DNA from: DRKI01 sp011051875
Lineage (GTDB): Bacteria; Desulfobacterota; Desulfobulbia; Desulfobulbales; Desulfobulbaceae
Reading direction: 5' to 3'
DNA: 64,000 nt
Assembly (NCBI GenBank): GCA_026990385.1
Contig: JALXDL010000052.1
Location: forward strand, 1 to 64,000
Position numbers and translations under genes: made by a program. The notes beneath the pieces were generated by a model. That model was not told where the DNA came from. It saw nothing but the letters and a program-made list of their open reading frames with translations, and did no database searches. Shown piece by piece: positions 28,464 to 37,774 of the stretch (position 1 is the stretch's first letter; each line of letters opens with the position of its first letter).

Positions 28464-31400
28464 TTATCGTATCTTGAAGAAGGTCGCATAGAGTACCGGC
28501 ACAAAGACCAGGGTCAGCACGGACGCGAAACCGAGCCCGAAGACGATGGTCACCGCCATGGCCACGAAAAAGGCGTCGGTAAAGAGCGGGATCATACCCA
28601 TCATCGTGGTCAGGGCCGCCATCATCACCGGCTGCATCCTGGAGACACCGGACTCGACCACGGCCGCCATGCCGTCCATGCCCTCTTTCAGGTTCAGGTC
28701 GATCTGGTCGATGAGCACGATGGCGTTCTTGATCAACATGCCCGAAAGGCTCATCAGGCCGAGCAGGGCCATGAAACCAAACGGCTGCTTGAGGAGCAGC
28801 AGGCCCGCGGTGACGCCGATGAGCGACAGCGGCACGGTCAGCCAGATGATCAGCGGCTGGCGGAAGGCGTTGAACAGGAAGATGACCACCAGGACCATCA
28901 TACCGAAATAAATTGGAATATTGGCAGAGAGCTGTTTGGTGGAATCGGCCGAGGTCTCCAGCTCGCCGCCCCAGGCGATGAAATAGCCCGGCTTGCCCTT
29001 GATGGGCAGGATATCGTCATACTTGAGCGGGATGGTATCCGCGGTGTACTCTTCGTCCTTCTTGAGCGGATAGCCGCGGTAGGCGGCCAGGTCCACGCCC
29101 AGGAGCTGCTCGATCCTCGGCTTGACCCGGGCAAAGAGCTCGGCCGGCAGTTCGTCGCGTGGATCGCAGTGGATCTTGATCATCTGCCGCCGGTGCCAGC
29201 GGGAGATGCGCGCATTCTCCCAGCCGGTCCTGATGCCGTTCAGAACCTGGAGGATAGGGACATTGGTCCCGGCGGACGGGCTGTAGATCTGCAGCTCTTC
29301 CAGGTCCTCCATGGTCCGCCGCTCGCCCGCCGGTGCCCGGGCGATGATGGGGATCAGGTCGATTCCCTCCCGGTAGAGCCCGGTGGTGGTGCCCGAGTAG
29401 TTGGCCTGGATGGCGCGGGCCACCATGGGCCGGGTGATGCCCAGCTTCCGGGCCCGGTCCTCGGCCAGGACCGGGATCGGCACCTTGACCTTGGCACCCC
29501 ATTCCGAACGGATGGCCTTGCCGCCCTCCTCTCGGAAGACCGCCATGGCCTCCTCGGCCATGGCGCGTAGGACCTCGGGGTCCGGACCATTGATCCTGAG
29601 CTGAATCTTGCCGCCCAGGGCCGGACCGAGGTTAAACTTCTTGACATTGACCACGGCATCGGGCAGCATCTGTTCCAGGTTTTCCTGGATCTGGTCCTGC
29701 AGTTTGTCGATCAGCCGGTAGTCGCGCATCGTGACCAGGATGTTGGTATACTGGTTCGCCGCCTCCACCGGCGTGTCATAGGTGAGGATGAAGCGGGGAT
29801 GGCCGCCGCCGATGGCCGAAGCCACCATCTCCACCCCGTCGATCTGCATCAGGTATTTTTCGATCTCCTCCACCCGTTTTTCCGTCTCCCGGATATGGGT
29901 GCCCTCGCGGAACTGGCACTCGACCTGGAACATGGGGCTGGTGGAAGCGGGGAAGAAGAGATTTTCCACGAAACCGAAGCCGTAGAGGGAGAGGCCAAAC
30001 AGCCCCATCACCACGCCGATGGTGATCCAGCGCTGACGGATGGTCCAGGTGAGAAAGGCCCGGTAGGCACGGTAAAACCTGTTGTCGTAGGGATCTTTCC
30101 GGTCGCTGCCCTGGCTGGAGGTAAGGGCCTTTTTGCCGAGCACGAACTGCTTGGTCATCAGCGGCGTGATGGTGACCGCGGTGAGCCAGGAAAGCGACAG
30201 CGAGATCAGGATCACGTAGTAGAGCGAACGGGTATACTCGCCGGTGGAGTTGGTCATGCCGCCGATGGAGGCAAAGGCAAGCACGGCCACGGCCGTGGCG
30301 CCAAGCAGGGGAATGGCATTCTGCCCCACCACCTCCCTGGCCGCGGTAAGGCCGTCCGCGCCCTTCTGCATGCGGATCTTCATGCCGTCCACCACCACGA
30401 TGGCGTTGTCCACCAGCATGCCGAGCGCAATGATCAGGGCGCCGAGCGAGATCCGCTCCAGCGTGATCTGGTAGTACCCCATGACCACGAAGGTGGCGGC
30501 GATGGTGAGCACCAGGATGAAACCGATGATGATCGCCGGCCGCATGCCCATGAAGATGAAGAGTACCACGATGACGATGGCCACCGCCTCCAGCAGGTTG
30601 ACGATGAAGCCGTTGACCGCCTTGGTCACGCTCTTGGACTGCATGGAGATCTCCACCAGGTCCATGCCCAGCGGAATCTGGTCCATCAGCTCGTCGATCT
30701 TGGCCAGCACACCCTCGCCCATGGTGACCGCGTTGCCGCCCAATACCGTGGACACGGCAATGCCGATGGCCGGTTTGCCGTTGACCCGCAGGATCTTGGA
30801 GGGCGGATCCACGTAGCCGCGCCGGATATCGGCCACGTCGCGAAGGTAGATGAGGCGGCCGTTCTTGGCGGCGATGAAGAGGTCGCCAAAGTCTTTTTCC
30901 GACTTGAACAGGCCGGTTGGGTTGATGGCCATGTATTCGGGACCGATCTTGATCCGGCCCGCATCCACGGGCAGGTTCTTGGCCTCGAGCGCGGCGAATA
31001 TCTCCTCCTGGGTGATACCGAGCGCCGCCATCTTGACCCGGGACATCTCAACGTAGATGGCCTCCTTCTGCTCGCCGAAAAGGATGACCTTCTTCACGTC
31101 CTTGACCGTGAGCAGCTCCCGCTTGAGCAGCTCGGCCACGTCCTTGAGCTCGGCATAGGTGAATCCCTCGCCGGTGAGCCCGAAATAGACGCCATAGACA
31201 TCACCGAACGAGTCATTGACCATGGGCGGCCCGGAACCGGGCGGCAGCTGTGGGGTGACGTCGAGGATCTTGCGCCGCAGCTCGTCCCAGACCGCGGGCA
31301 GGGCGTTCTTGTCGTACTTGTCCTTGATCTCCAGCTTGACGATGGAGAGTCCGCGCGAGGAGTAGGACTCCACCCGCTTGAGCTGGCCCAGCTCCTGGCA

Positions 31401-31610
31401 TGCCTTCTCGATCTTGTCGGAGACCTCCTCCTGCACCTCCTTGGGCGATGCGCCCGGGTAGGGGGTGATGACCACCGCGTTCTTGATGGCGAATTCCGGG
31501 TCCTCCAGCCGCGGCAACCCCTGGTAGGCGAAATAGCCCAGGACCAGGACCACCACCGTGAGCGTCCAGGTGATGACCGATTTCCTGATCGAATATTCAG
31601 CGATATTCAT
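28464..31610 (-). CDS. RND-family efflux pump inner-membrane transporter (AcrB/HAE1 type)
   Basis: A 1048-residue proton-driven pump with 12 expected membrane helices and two large periplasmic loops. The N-terminus (NIAEYSIRKSVITWTLTVVV) is the usual first helix. GMLVDNAIVVVDGM lies in the region of helix 4, which carries the proton-relay acidic residues. Substrates could be organic toxicants, metals or lipids; the sequence alone does not decide. ATG at 31610 is preferred over the GTG at 31616 because aagggg lies at good spacing. It sits between the membrane-fusion protein (9 bases upstream) and the TolC-type gene (13 bases downstream). Confidence 0.94.
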   Translation of the reverse strand: MNIAEYSIRKSVITWTLTVVVLVLGYFAYQGLPRLEDPEFAIKNAVVITPYPGASPKEVQEEVSDKIEKACQELGQLKRVESYSSRGLSIVKLEIKDKYDKNALPAVWDELRRKILDVTPQLPPGSGPPMVNDSFGDVYGVYFGLTGEGFTYAELKDVAELLKRELLTVKDVKKVILFGEQKEAIYVEMSRVKMAALGITQEEIFAALEAKNLPVDAGRIKIGPEYMAINPTGLFKSEKDFGDLFIAAKNGRLIYLRDVADIRRGYVDPPSKILRVNGKPAIGIAVSTVLGGNAVTMGEGVLAKIDELMDQIPLGMDLVEISMQSKSVTKAVNGFIVNLLEAVAIVIVVLFIFMGMRPAIIIGFILVLTIAATFVVMGYYQITLERISLGALIIALGMLVDNAIVVVDGMKIRMQKGADGLTAAREVVGQNAIPLLGATAVAVLAFASIGGMTNSTGEYTRSLYYVILISLSLSWLTAVTITPLMTKQFVLGKKALTSSQGSDRKDPYDNRFYRAYRAFLTWTIRQRWITIGVVMGLFGLSLYGFGFVENLFFPASTSPMFQVECQFREGTHIRETEKRVEEIEKYLMQIDGVEMVASAIGGGHPRFILTYDTPVEAANQYTNILVTMRDYRLIDKLQDQIQENLEQMLPDAVVNVKKFNLGPALGGKIQLRINGPDPEVLRAMAEEAMAVFREEGGKAIRSEWGAKVKVPIPVLAEDRARKLGITRPMVARAIQANYSGTTTGLYREGIDLIPIIARAPAGERRTMEDLEELQIYSPSAGTNVPILQVLNGIRTGWENARISRWHRRQMIKIHCDPRDELPAELFARVKPRIEQLLGVDLAAYRGYPLKKDEEYTADTIPLKYDDILPIKGKPGYFIAWGGELETSADSTKQLSANIPIYFGMMVLVVIFLFNAFRQPLIIWLTVPLSLIGVTAGLLLLKQPFGFMALLGLMSLSGMLIKNAIVLIDQIDLNLKEGMDGMAAVVESGVSRMQPVMMAALTTMMGMIPLFTDAFFVAMAVTIVFGLGFASVLTLVFVPVLYATFFKIR

Positions 31611-31619
31611 GGCCACCCC

Positions 31620-32735
31620 TTATTTCCTTTCCCGCTGCTTTTCCCAGGGACGAACCTTCATCCCTTCCTCGAGCTGGGTCAGGCCGGCGATGACAATGGT
31701 CTCGCCACCCTTGAGCCCCTCCCTGATAACGATATCGCTGGAGCCCGTGATGCGGCCGATGGTGACGAAGCGTCTGTGCACGGTTCCGGTCTTTGGATCA
31801 AAGATCCAGACAAAGGGCCGGTCACCGGCCGCATCCATCACCGCGATGGCCGGGATGGTGATGACCTGTTCACCGGCCCCTGCCGCGCGGGTGGCACGGG
31901 CAGTGACCAGGGCGGTCATGCCGGGCAAAATATTGGCCTCCCCGGGCTGGTCCATGACGAGGACGACCTGGTAGGTCTGGGTGGCGGGATCGGCCTGGGT
32001 GGAGTATTCCTTGACCTCGAGGGGAAACTTCTTGCCAGGAATGGAGTCAAAGGTGGCAAATATCTCGAGCGTTTCCTCCTTGTCCCTGATCTCGGCCATG
32101 ACCTGCTCCGGCACATCGACCAGGATCTCGATCCGGGTGATGTCCTGCAGGTTGGCGATGGGCTCCTTGGCCTGGACCTTCTGGAAATTCTCGACGTAAC
32201 GTTTGGAGATAACCCCGTCAAACGGTGCCAGGAGCGAGGTGTCCCGCAGTTGGTTGCGGGCATCCTCGAGCCTGGCCCTGGCCACGTCACGGGCCGCCCG
32301 GTAACGGTCGTAATCGGCCCGGGATACCTGTTTCCTGGCATAGAGTTCCTTGTAGCGGCTGAACTGGCGCTCGGCCTCCAGGGCACGGGCCCTGGCCTCT
32401 TCCAGGGCGGTCTGGAAATCGCGTTTCTGGATCTGGGCGATGAGATCGCCCTTCTTCACGTGCTGTCCCTCCTCCACGGGCAGCTTGACCAGCGGCCCCG
32501 AGACCTTGAACGAGAGAACCGCGCGCCGGGCGGCCCGCACCGTGCCCGGAAAACTGATGGTAAGAGTGGATGCGCTCGAACGGACGGTCATGACCTTCAC
32601 CGGCCGGACCACCTGCCTCCGGACCTCTTTCTCCTCCTTCCTGCAGCCTGTCAACAGCAGAACCGCGGCCAGCAAGATCGCGACCGGCAGAACAACGGCC
32701 CGGGAGGCCGTGACAACTCTCTGTGCGTGCACCAT
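31620..32735 (-). CDS. RND efflux membrane-fusion lipoprotein
   Basis: A 371-residue periplasmic adaptor. The N-terminal signal ends in a lipobox (LLLTGCRK, Cys about residue 30), so it is anchored as a lipoprotein. The barrel-hairpin-lipoyl arrangement is visible: VKVMTVRSSASTLTISFPGT, lipoyl half LVKLPVEEGQHVKKGDLIA, coiled-coil hairpin about 105-165 and second half NQLRDTSLLAPFDGVIS. It links the pump to the TolC-type protein. ATG at 32735 follows ggaggagag. It is the first gene of the efflux operon, 49 bases after the CAP-domain gene, without an obvious separate promoter. Confidence 0.93.
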   Translation of the reverse strand: MVHAQRVVTASRAVVLPVAILLAAVLLLTGCRKEEKEVRRQVVRPVKVMTVRSSASTLTISFPGTVRAARRAVLSFKVSGPLVKLPVEEGQHVKKGDLIAQIQKRDFQTALEEARARALEAERQFSRYKELYARKQVSRADYDRYRAARDVARARLEDARNQLRDTSLLAPFDGVISKRYVENFQKVQAKEPIANLQDITRIEILVDVPEQVMAEIRDKEETLEIFATFDSIPGKKFPLEVKEYSTQADPATQTYQVVLVMDQPGEANILPGMTALVTARATRAAGAGEQVITIPAIAVMDAAGDRPFVWIFDPKTGTVHRRFVTIGRITGSSDIVIREGLKGGETIVIAGLTQLEEGMKVRPWEKQRERK

Positions 32736-32784
32736 CTCTCCTCCGTATCCAGAAAACCGGGATTCCCTCCCTGCCGGGAAGGAG

Positions 32785-33639
32785 CTACAAGAACATGGAA
32801 CAGGAAACCGGGATCCAGTCACCCTTTGCAGCAGGGTGAACTGAAATCAGGAAACTTTCCTGAATCTTATACTCTCTCGCCTGCCGGGATGCAATCGCAA
32901 AAGCGGGAAAACAGGCAGTGGTGTGCGCGTTTTCGTGTCCCCGGGTCGAACGGGCAGGGTTGGAAGCAGGGGCTGCGAAATCAACGGTAAAATAGTGGTG
33001 GATCCAGCCGGCCGCGTCATCCCTGGCCGCGTATCCCACCCCGATATCGGTGATCAGGGGCAGGAGAATGTTTTCCCGGTGCCCGGCCGAACCCATCCAT
33101 CCGCCGCGACCCTTTTTCAGGCGCTGCCAGCGGTTCCAGTCGCGGCCACCCCATCCCCTGCCGACTCCGGCCCAGGCATGCGGCACGGGAAGTCCCTGTC
33201 GGCGGCAAAAGGAGCGCAGCTCGACCAGCTGATCGGTGCCAAAGAGGACCCGGTGGGCCAGCTCGCCCTGCGCTCCCTTCAGAACCAGCAGGGCCACGTT
33301 TTCCGCGATCCTTTGCCAGTGATATCCCTGATCCTGCGCCCGCCGGGAGAAATCACGGCCACCGGGACTGTCATGACCCAGATAGCGGCCGGCCGCCATC
33401 TCCCGGCTGTGGAGACGTGCGACCCGGTGCAACCGTGCGTTGGCCTGCAGGACGGGCAGACCGTGCAGCATACGCTGCCTGTTGATCAGGACCATGATCT
33501 CCAGCTCCACCGGCGACCAGCCGCCAGGCCACGTATCCGTCTCCGGCGGCATGGCCCGGCCCGGCATCCCAGGTGTTGCAGCACATCCGGCCAGGCAGAC
33601 GACGCCGACGAGGGCAAGGAAAAAGAAAATTCTTCCCAC
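32785..33639 (-). CDS. CAP/SCP-domain lipoprotein
   Basis: A 284-residue exported protein. GTG at 33639 is chosen because aggagggg lies eight bases upstream and the signal sequence with lipobox (VVCLAGCAATPG) follows directly. The CAP domain spans about 42-215: LINRQRMLHGLPVL, ARLHSREMAAGRYLGHDSP with the typical His, RIAENVAL and SAGHRENILLPLITDIGVGY. Bacterial CAP proteins are secreted or envelope-bound and some bind lipids or cleave peptides; the role here is unknown. The C-terminal 50 residues are not conserved. It is tightly packed between fetB (4 bases) and the efflux operon. Confidence 0.85.
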   Translation of the reverse strand: MGRIFFFLALVGVVCLAGCAATPGMPGRAMPPETDTWPGGWSPVELEIMVLINRQRMLHGLPVLQANARLHRVARLHSREMAAGRYLGHDSPGGRDFSRRAQDQGYHWQRIAENVALLVLKGAQGELAHRVLFGTDQLVELRSFCRRQGLPVPHAWAGVGRGWGGRDWNRWQRLKKGRGGWMGSAGHRENILLPLITDIGVGYAARDDAAGWIHHYFTVDFAAPASNPARSTRGHENAHTTACFPAFAIASRQAREYKIQESFLISVHPAAKGDWIPVSCSMFL

Positions 33640-33643
33640 CTGT

Positions 33644-34444
33644 TCATCCCCTCCTGACCAGGACATCGAGCCGGAGCCGGTGGCGCTGGTCAAAAAGTTT
33701 TTTCCGGGTCAGCCAGATGGCGCACAGTACTCCAAAGCCGGTACCGGCACAGATGAGAAACATGATCAGGATCTGGTACATGACCGCGTCCATGGGCGAG
33801 GAACCGCCCAGGATCTGGCCGGTCATCATGCCGGGCAGGGAGACAATACCGGCCGCGGCCATGGCGTTAGTGATGGGGATCAGGCCGGAGCGGATGGCCT
33901 GCCGGCTGATCTCCAGGCTGGCCTCGGTGGCGGTCTGGCCGAGCAGCAGCCGCTGTTCCACCACCTGGCGCTGCTGCCAGAGTGTCTCGGTCATCCGGTC
34001 CATGCTGAGCGCGATCCCGTTCATGGTGTTACCGAGCAACATGCCGAGCAGGGGGATGGCGTAGCGGGGGGTGTACCAGGGATCGTTATTGATGATGACC
34101 AGAAGGGCGAGCAGGGCCACAGCAAAGGAGGAGACGAACATGGAACCGGTGCCGAGCAGCCAGCCCTGCAGGCCGCGGATCCGGCGGTGCTGGCGGGCCA
34201 TGACCTCGCGGCCGGCCACGGCCAGCATGACCAGGGAGACCAGGACGATGAAGCCGAGGTTGACGTAGGCAAAGAGCAGGCGCAGGACCTGGCCGATGAG
34301 CAGGAGCTGGACCACGGTCCGGGCCGAGGCCACCAGCAGCCGTTTCGAGAGTCCCAGGCGCAGGTACCGGCCGAGCAGGGCGAGCAGGAGCACCAGGCCG
34401 GCGGCAAGGGAAAGATCAAGGGGGGTCAGCGGTTGGACGCCCAT
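33644..34444 (-). CDS. fetB: ABC transporter permease, FetB/UPF0014 family
   Basis: A 266-residue inner-membrane protein with about seven hydrophobic helices. It shows the family hallmarks ASARTVVQLLLIGQVLRLLF near residue 40, NTMNGIALSMDRM near 140 and GMMTGQILGGSSPMDAVMYQI near 210. In E. coli FetAB exports iron and aids oxidative-stress resistance. Here the gene starts one base after the ATPase stop, so the pair is an operon. The metal specificity is an inference from the family. Confidence 0.87.
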   Translation of the reverse strand: MGVQPLTPLDLSLAAGLVLLLALLGRYLRLGLSKRLLVASARTVVQLLLIGQVLRLLFAYVNLGFIVLVSLVMLAVAGREVMARQHRRIRGLQGWLLGTGSMFVSSFAVALLALLVIINNDPWYTPRYAIPLLGMLLGNTMNGIALSMDRMTETLWQQRQVVEQRLLLGQTATEASLEISRQAIRSGLIPITNAMAAAGIVSLPGMMTGQILGGSSPMDAVMYQILIMFLICAGTGFGVLCAIWLTRKKLFDQRHRLRLDVLVRRG

Positions 34445-34445
34445 C

Positions 34446-35057
34446 TCACGCCTCCCCGGCCAGGAGCCGGCCGTCGGCGGTCATGGCCAGACGCCGGCCC
34501 GCCACCCGTTCCAGTTGATCCGGATCATGGCTCACCCAGAGCATCGGGATTCCCTGTTCCCGGCGGTAGCCGGTGAGCAATTCCTCCACGTGACCGATAT
34601 TGTCCGCATCCAGGCTGGCGGTGGGCTCATCGAGCAGCAGGGCGCGTGGCCGGTTCTGGAGCAGGCGCAGGATGGCCAGTCGCTGCTTTTCACCGCTGGA
34701 GAGCCGGCTGACCTGCCAGTCGCGGACCGAGGAGTCAAAACCGAGCATGGCCAGGTCCTGCTCCGGGATCCTGTCAAAATCGACAAAATGGTCTCCCACC
34801 CGGTCATACCACCAGAGGCTCTCCGCCGGCAGCATGCCGACCGTCCTGCGCCAGAGCGGGGCAGGTACCTGGTCGCAGACCAGGGGACCGAGGCTGATCC
34901 GGCCCCCGTGCGGGTCGAGATCGGCCAGGGCCCGCAGGAGCAGGGTCTTGCCGGCCCCGGAGGGTCCGGCAAGACCCAGGCATTCGCCCCCGCCGATGGT
35001 GAAGGAATAGGGCCCCCGCCCATGAAAAGTAAGTTCAACCACTTCAAGGCTGTGCAA
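34446..35057 (-). CDS. fetA: ABC transporter ATPase, FetA-like
   Basis: A 203-residue nucleotide-binding subunit. Walker A is GPSGAGKT (about 32-39), the signature is LSSGEKQRLA (about 122-131), Walker B is ALLLDEPTASLD (about 142-153) and the switch His is in WVSHD. The start is a TTG at 35057 preceded by gaggaggg; no ATG fits. It pairs with the permease immediately downstream and lies 32 bases after the glycosyltransferase gene. It is slightly shorter than E. coli FetA. Confidence 0.85.
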   Translation of the reverse strand: MHSLEVVELTFHGRGPYSFTIGGGECLGLAGPSGAGKTLLLRALADLDPHGGRISLGPLVCDQVPAPLWRRTVGMLPAESLWWYDRVGDHFVDFDRIPEQDLAMLGFDSSVRDWQVSRLSSGEKQRLAILRLLQNRPRALLLDEPTASLDADNIGHVEELLTGYRREQGIPMLWVSHDPDQLERVAGRRLAMTADGRLLAGEA

Positions 35058-35089
35058 TGCCTCGCCCTCCTCTGTTCAACCGTACCTGG

Positions 35090-36187
35090 TCACGGGATGC
35101 CCAATTGCCCGGAATCCAGGAGCCGGGAGAGAAAACGGGCCGCCTCCGGGGCACCGTTCACCCGCCGCCCACGGCTGTCGAGCCGCACCAGGCTGTCAAG
35201 ATCATCGACCCAGGCGCCGTCAAGGAACCGGGTCAGCGAAATCTCCCGCCCGGTCATGGTCCGGTCGATGAAGGACGCCAGGTGCGCGGACTCGGGAAAG
35301 TCCGGCCGGCAGACATAGGCAAAAGGAACACCGGCGGCATGGACCTCGGCCAGGGTGGAATAGCCCACCTTGCCGACCACCACGTCGGCGGCCGCGATCA
35401 GGTCCGGATGGTGGATACCGGAATCCAGCGGCAGCAGGCGGAGGTTCTCCCGGACCGTGGGCCGCTCCACCGGGCTGCCGGGCAGGACAAAGACCAGGTC
35501 CGGCCGGGCCAGCATGGGTGCCGGGTCCAGGGGTTCGCCCCTGACCCCGCCCATGGTGACCAGCACCATCCGCTGCTCCGGTCCCACCTGGAGCAGGCGG
35601 CGGACCTGTGCGGGCGGCCGGCGCGGCGCCCTGCTCACCGGTGCCACCCGCAGGTCACAGTCGCTGAGCCGGCAGACCGGCTCTGTCTGCAGGTGAAAAT
35701 CGGCCTGCCGGTAGATCGCCCGCAGGGAGCGGACATGGGGGGCCAGCCCGGGCCAGCGGTCCAGGTAGGCCTCGTAGATCCAGTCCCAGGTGAAATTCTC
35801 CACCAGTACCGACGGGACCCCGGCCCGCGCTGCGGCCATGATCCCGGCCGGCGCGATATCAGAGAGCAGCAGCCGGCAGCCGGCAAAGAGCGAGGCCACC
35901 TGGCCGACAAACCCGGCATCCAGGGGATAGAAACGGTCCAGGGCGGCCAGGGTCGCGCCCATCTCCTCCTGCAGGGCCGTGGCCTGGACCAGGCCCACAT
36001 CCACCTGCAGGGGGTGGAGGGCGGCCAGCCGTATCCCGGAGCCGGCAAAGAACCAGGCCGGCACCGCCCCCACCACCACGAACTCCACCTCCGCCAGCCG
36101 GCTCAGGGCCTCCATGATCGCCGCGGACCTGGCGGCGTGGCCGAATCCGTGCGCCGTGATGCAGTATCCCAAGCGCAGGGGCGCCAC
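35090..36187 (-). CDS. Glycosyltransferase-like protein (GT-B, MurG/UGT superfamily)
   Basis: A 365-residue cytoplasmic protein. The N-terminal loop YCITAHGFGHAARSAAIMEAL is the acceptor-side Gly/His motif of GT-B enzymes. The C-terminal part has VLVTMGGVRGEP and DLIAAADVVVGKVGYSTLAEVHAAGVPF, the nucleotide-sugar site. The specific acceptor is not known. It lies 12 bases downstream of the sensor kinase and upstream of fetAB, all on one strand. The start is a GTG. Confidence 0.78.
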   Translation of the reverse strand: MAPLRLGYCITAHGFGHAARSAAIMEALSRLAEVEFVVVGAVPAWFFAGSGIRLAALHPLQVDVGLVQATALQEEMGATLAALDRFYPLDAGFVGQVASLFAGCRLLLSDIAPAGIMAAARAGVPSVLVENFTWDWIYEAYLDRWPGLAPHVRSLRAIYRQADFHLQTEPVCRLSDCDLRVAPVSRAPRRPPAQVRRLLQVGPEQRMVLVTMGGVRGEPLDPAPMLARPDLVFVLPGSPVERPTVRENLRLLPLDSGIHHPDLIAAADVVVGKVGYSTLAEVHAAGVPFAYVCRPDFPESAHLASFIDRTMTGREISLTRFLDGAWVDDLDSLVRLDSRGRRVNGAPEAARFLSRLLDSGQLGIP

Positions 36188-36199
36188 CCGCTCTCCTCC

Positions 36200-37774
36200 T
36201 CAGTCACCGGTCCCGGTATCCGCGGCAGGAGCCGCGGGAGAAGGATGGCCGGGCAGGATGACCGTAAAGGTACTGCCCTCTCCTTCCCGGCTCTCCACCT
36301 CGATCCTGCCACCGTGTTTCTCGACAATGTTCCTGGCAATGGCCAGCCCCAGGCCCGTGCCCCGGTTCTTGTCTGTGAAGAAGGGGGTAAAGATCTGCTC
36401 CAGTTTCTCCGCCGGCATGCCGACCCCGGTATCGATCACCTGGAACATGATCCCGCCCTGCTCCATCCTGCCGGTCCGGATGGTCAGGGTGCCGCCCCCG
36501 GGCATGGCCTGGATGGAGTTGAAGACCATGTTGAAGAGCATCTGGTAGATCTGCTCGGCATCCATGGAGACCTGCGGCAGCGTGCTGTCCAGTTCCTGCA
36601 CAAGGGTGATCGACCGGGAACGGAACTCCGCTTCCATGAACCGGACCAGCCGCTCCACGATCTCGTTGCCGGATGCGGGCGCCATCCGTGGCTCGCGCGG
36701 ACGGGCAAAGTCGAGAAACTCGCGGACAATGGCGTCCAGGCGCGATGTCTCCTCGACGATGATCGCGGCCAGGTGCTCGTTGCCAGGCGCCACCTTGCTG
36801 ATCCGCTTGCCCAGGATCTCGGCCGTGGAGCGGACGATGCCGAGCGGATTCTTGATCTCGTGCGAGACCGCGGCGATCATCTTGCCCAGGGTGGCCAGCC
36901 GCTGCGCCTCGTTGAGCCGCTCCTCCAGCAGCAGCCGTTCCCGGGCCCGCTCCGCCATGATCCGGTTGGCCCGGACCACGATCACCGAGAGAATGATAAA
37001 CAGGATGCCCAGGATGACCAGGGAGAGCAGGATGATCCGGGCCTGGAGCTGGATAATGGCCTTGAGGTCACCGGACAGATCCTGGACCACCTCGATCACG
37101 CCCATGATATCGCCGGTCCGCTCGCCGAGCCGGTTCTCCTGGCGAAAGGGAACATAGGTCTTGAGAGTACAGTAGACCGGCGGCGTACCGGGCAGCAGGT
37201 TGAAAAGGGAACCACTGGAGATGAGGATGGAACTGTCCTGCCCTTTGAGGGCCTTCTGGTACTCCAGGCCGCCCACGTTCCGTTTGCCCACCAGCTCGGG
37301 AATGGTGGAATAGGAGATGACATTTTCACTGGAATCGAAGATGGTCACCGAATCGATGTGCATGCCGCGGGTGATGTTGCGGACAATGGTGTCCAGCCGT
37401 TCGAACTGGCGCCTGTCCGACAGCCGGATACGGCCGTAGCGGACCACGGTGGGAAGAACGAACTGGAGGAAGACCTGCCGGTTGAGATTCTCGGCAAAAA
37501 GGGTGGAATAGTCCTCGCTCCGTTTGAGCAGCACGTGGCGGGCATTGTTGGACAGCACCCAGGAAAGGGCCAGGGAGGCGATGAGGATCAGGCCGAGGCT
37601 GGTAAACGCGAAATACTTGACCAGCTCGAACGGCAGCAGTCCCTCCTTGCGCTCGCCCCTGCCGCGGCCCTGCCACCAGGAGGCCAGGAAACGCAGGTCC
37701 GGCCGCAGGGAACGGGAGCGGCCGCGTCTCCGGTTGATACGCCGCCGCAGAACGAGCCATTCAGGCATCTGCAT
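36200..37774 (-). CDS. Membrane sensor histidine kinase (NtrB-like, orphan)
   Basis: A 524-residue kinase. Two membrane helices (about 55-74 and 247-267) enclose a periplasmic sensory region of about 170 residues. The phospho-acceptor is His305 in AAVSHEIKNPLG. ATP-binding boxes follow: N box FNMVFNSIQAM, G1 VIDTGVGMP, and G2 NRGTGLGLAIAR. No response regulator adjoins it. ATG at 37774 follows ggagtgtgcg and overlaps the end of the radical SAM gene by 14 bases, so the two genes are translationally linked. The stimulus is unknown. Confidence 0.9.
   Translation of the reverse strand: MQMPEWLVLRRRINRRRGRSRSLRPDLRFLASWWQGRGRGERKEGLLPFELVKYFAFTSLGLILIASLALSWVLSNNARHVLLKRSEDYSTLFAENLNRQVFLQFVLPTVVRYGRIRLSDRRQFERLDTIVRNITRGMHIDSVTIFDSSENVISYSTIPELVGKRNVGGLEYQKALKGQDSSILISSGSLFNLLPGTPPVYCTLKTYVPFRQENRLGERTGDIMGVIEVVQDLSGDLKAIIQLQARIILLSLVILGILFIILSVIVVRANRIMAERARERLLLEERLNEAQRLATLGKMIAAVSHEIKNPLGIVRSTAEILGKRISKVAPGNEHLAAIIVEETSRLDAIVREFLDFARPREPRMAPASGNEIVERLVRFMEAEFRSRSITLVQELDSTLPQVSMDAEQIYQMLFNMVFNSIQAMPGGGTLTIRTGRMEQGGIMFQVIDTGVGMPAEKLEQIFTPFFTDKNRGTGLGLAIARNIVEKHGGRIEVESREGEGSTFTVILPGHPSPAAPAADTGTGD

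Noticed and set aside
29799..32990. 1063-residue plus-strand frame
   Set aside because: Antisense to the RND transporter and adaptor; His/Asp/Gly-rich, no domains.
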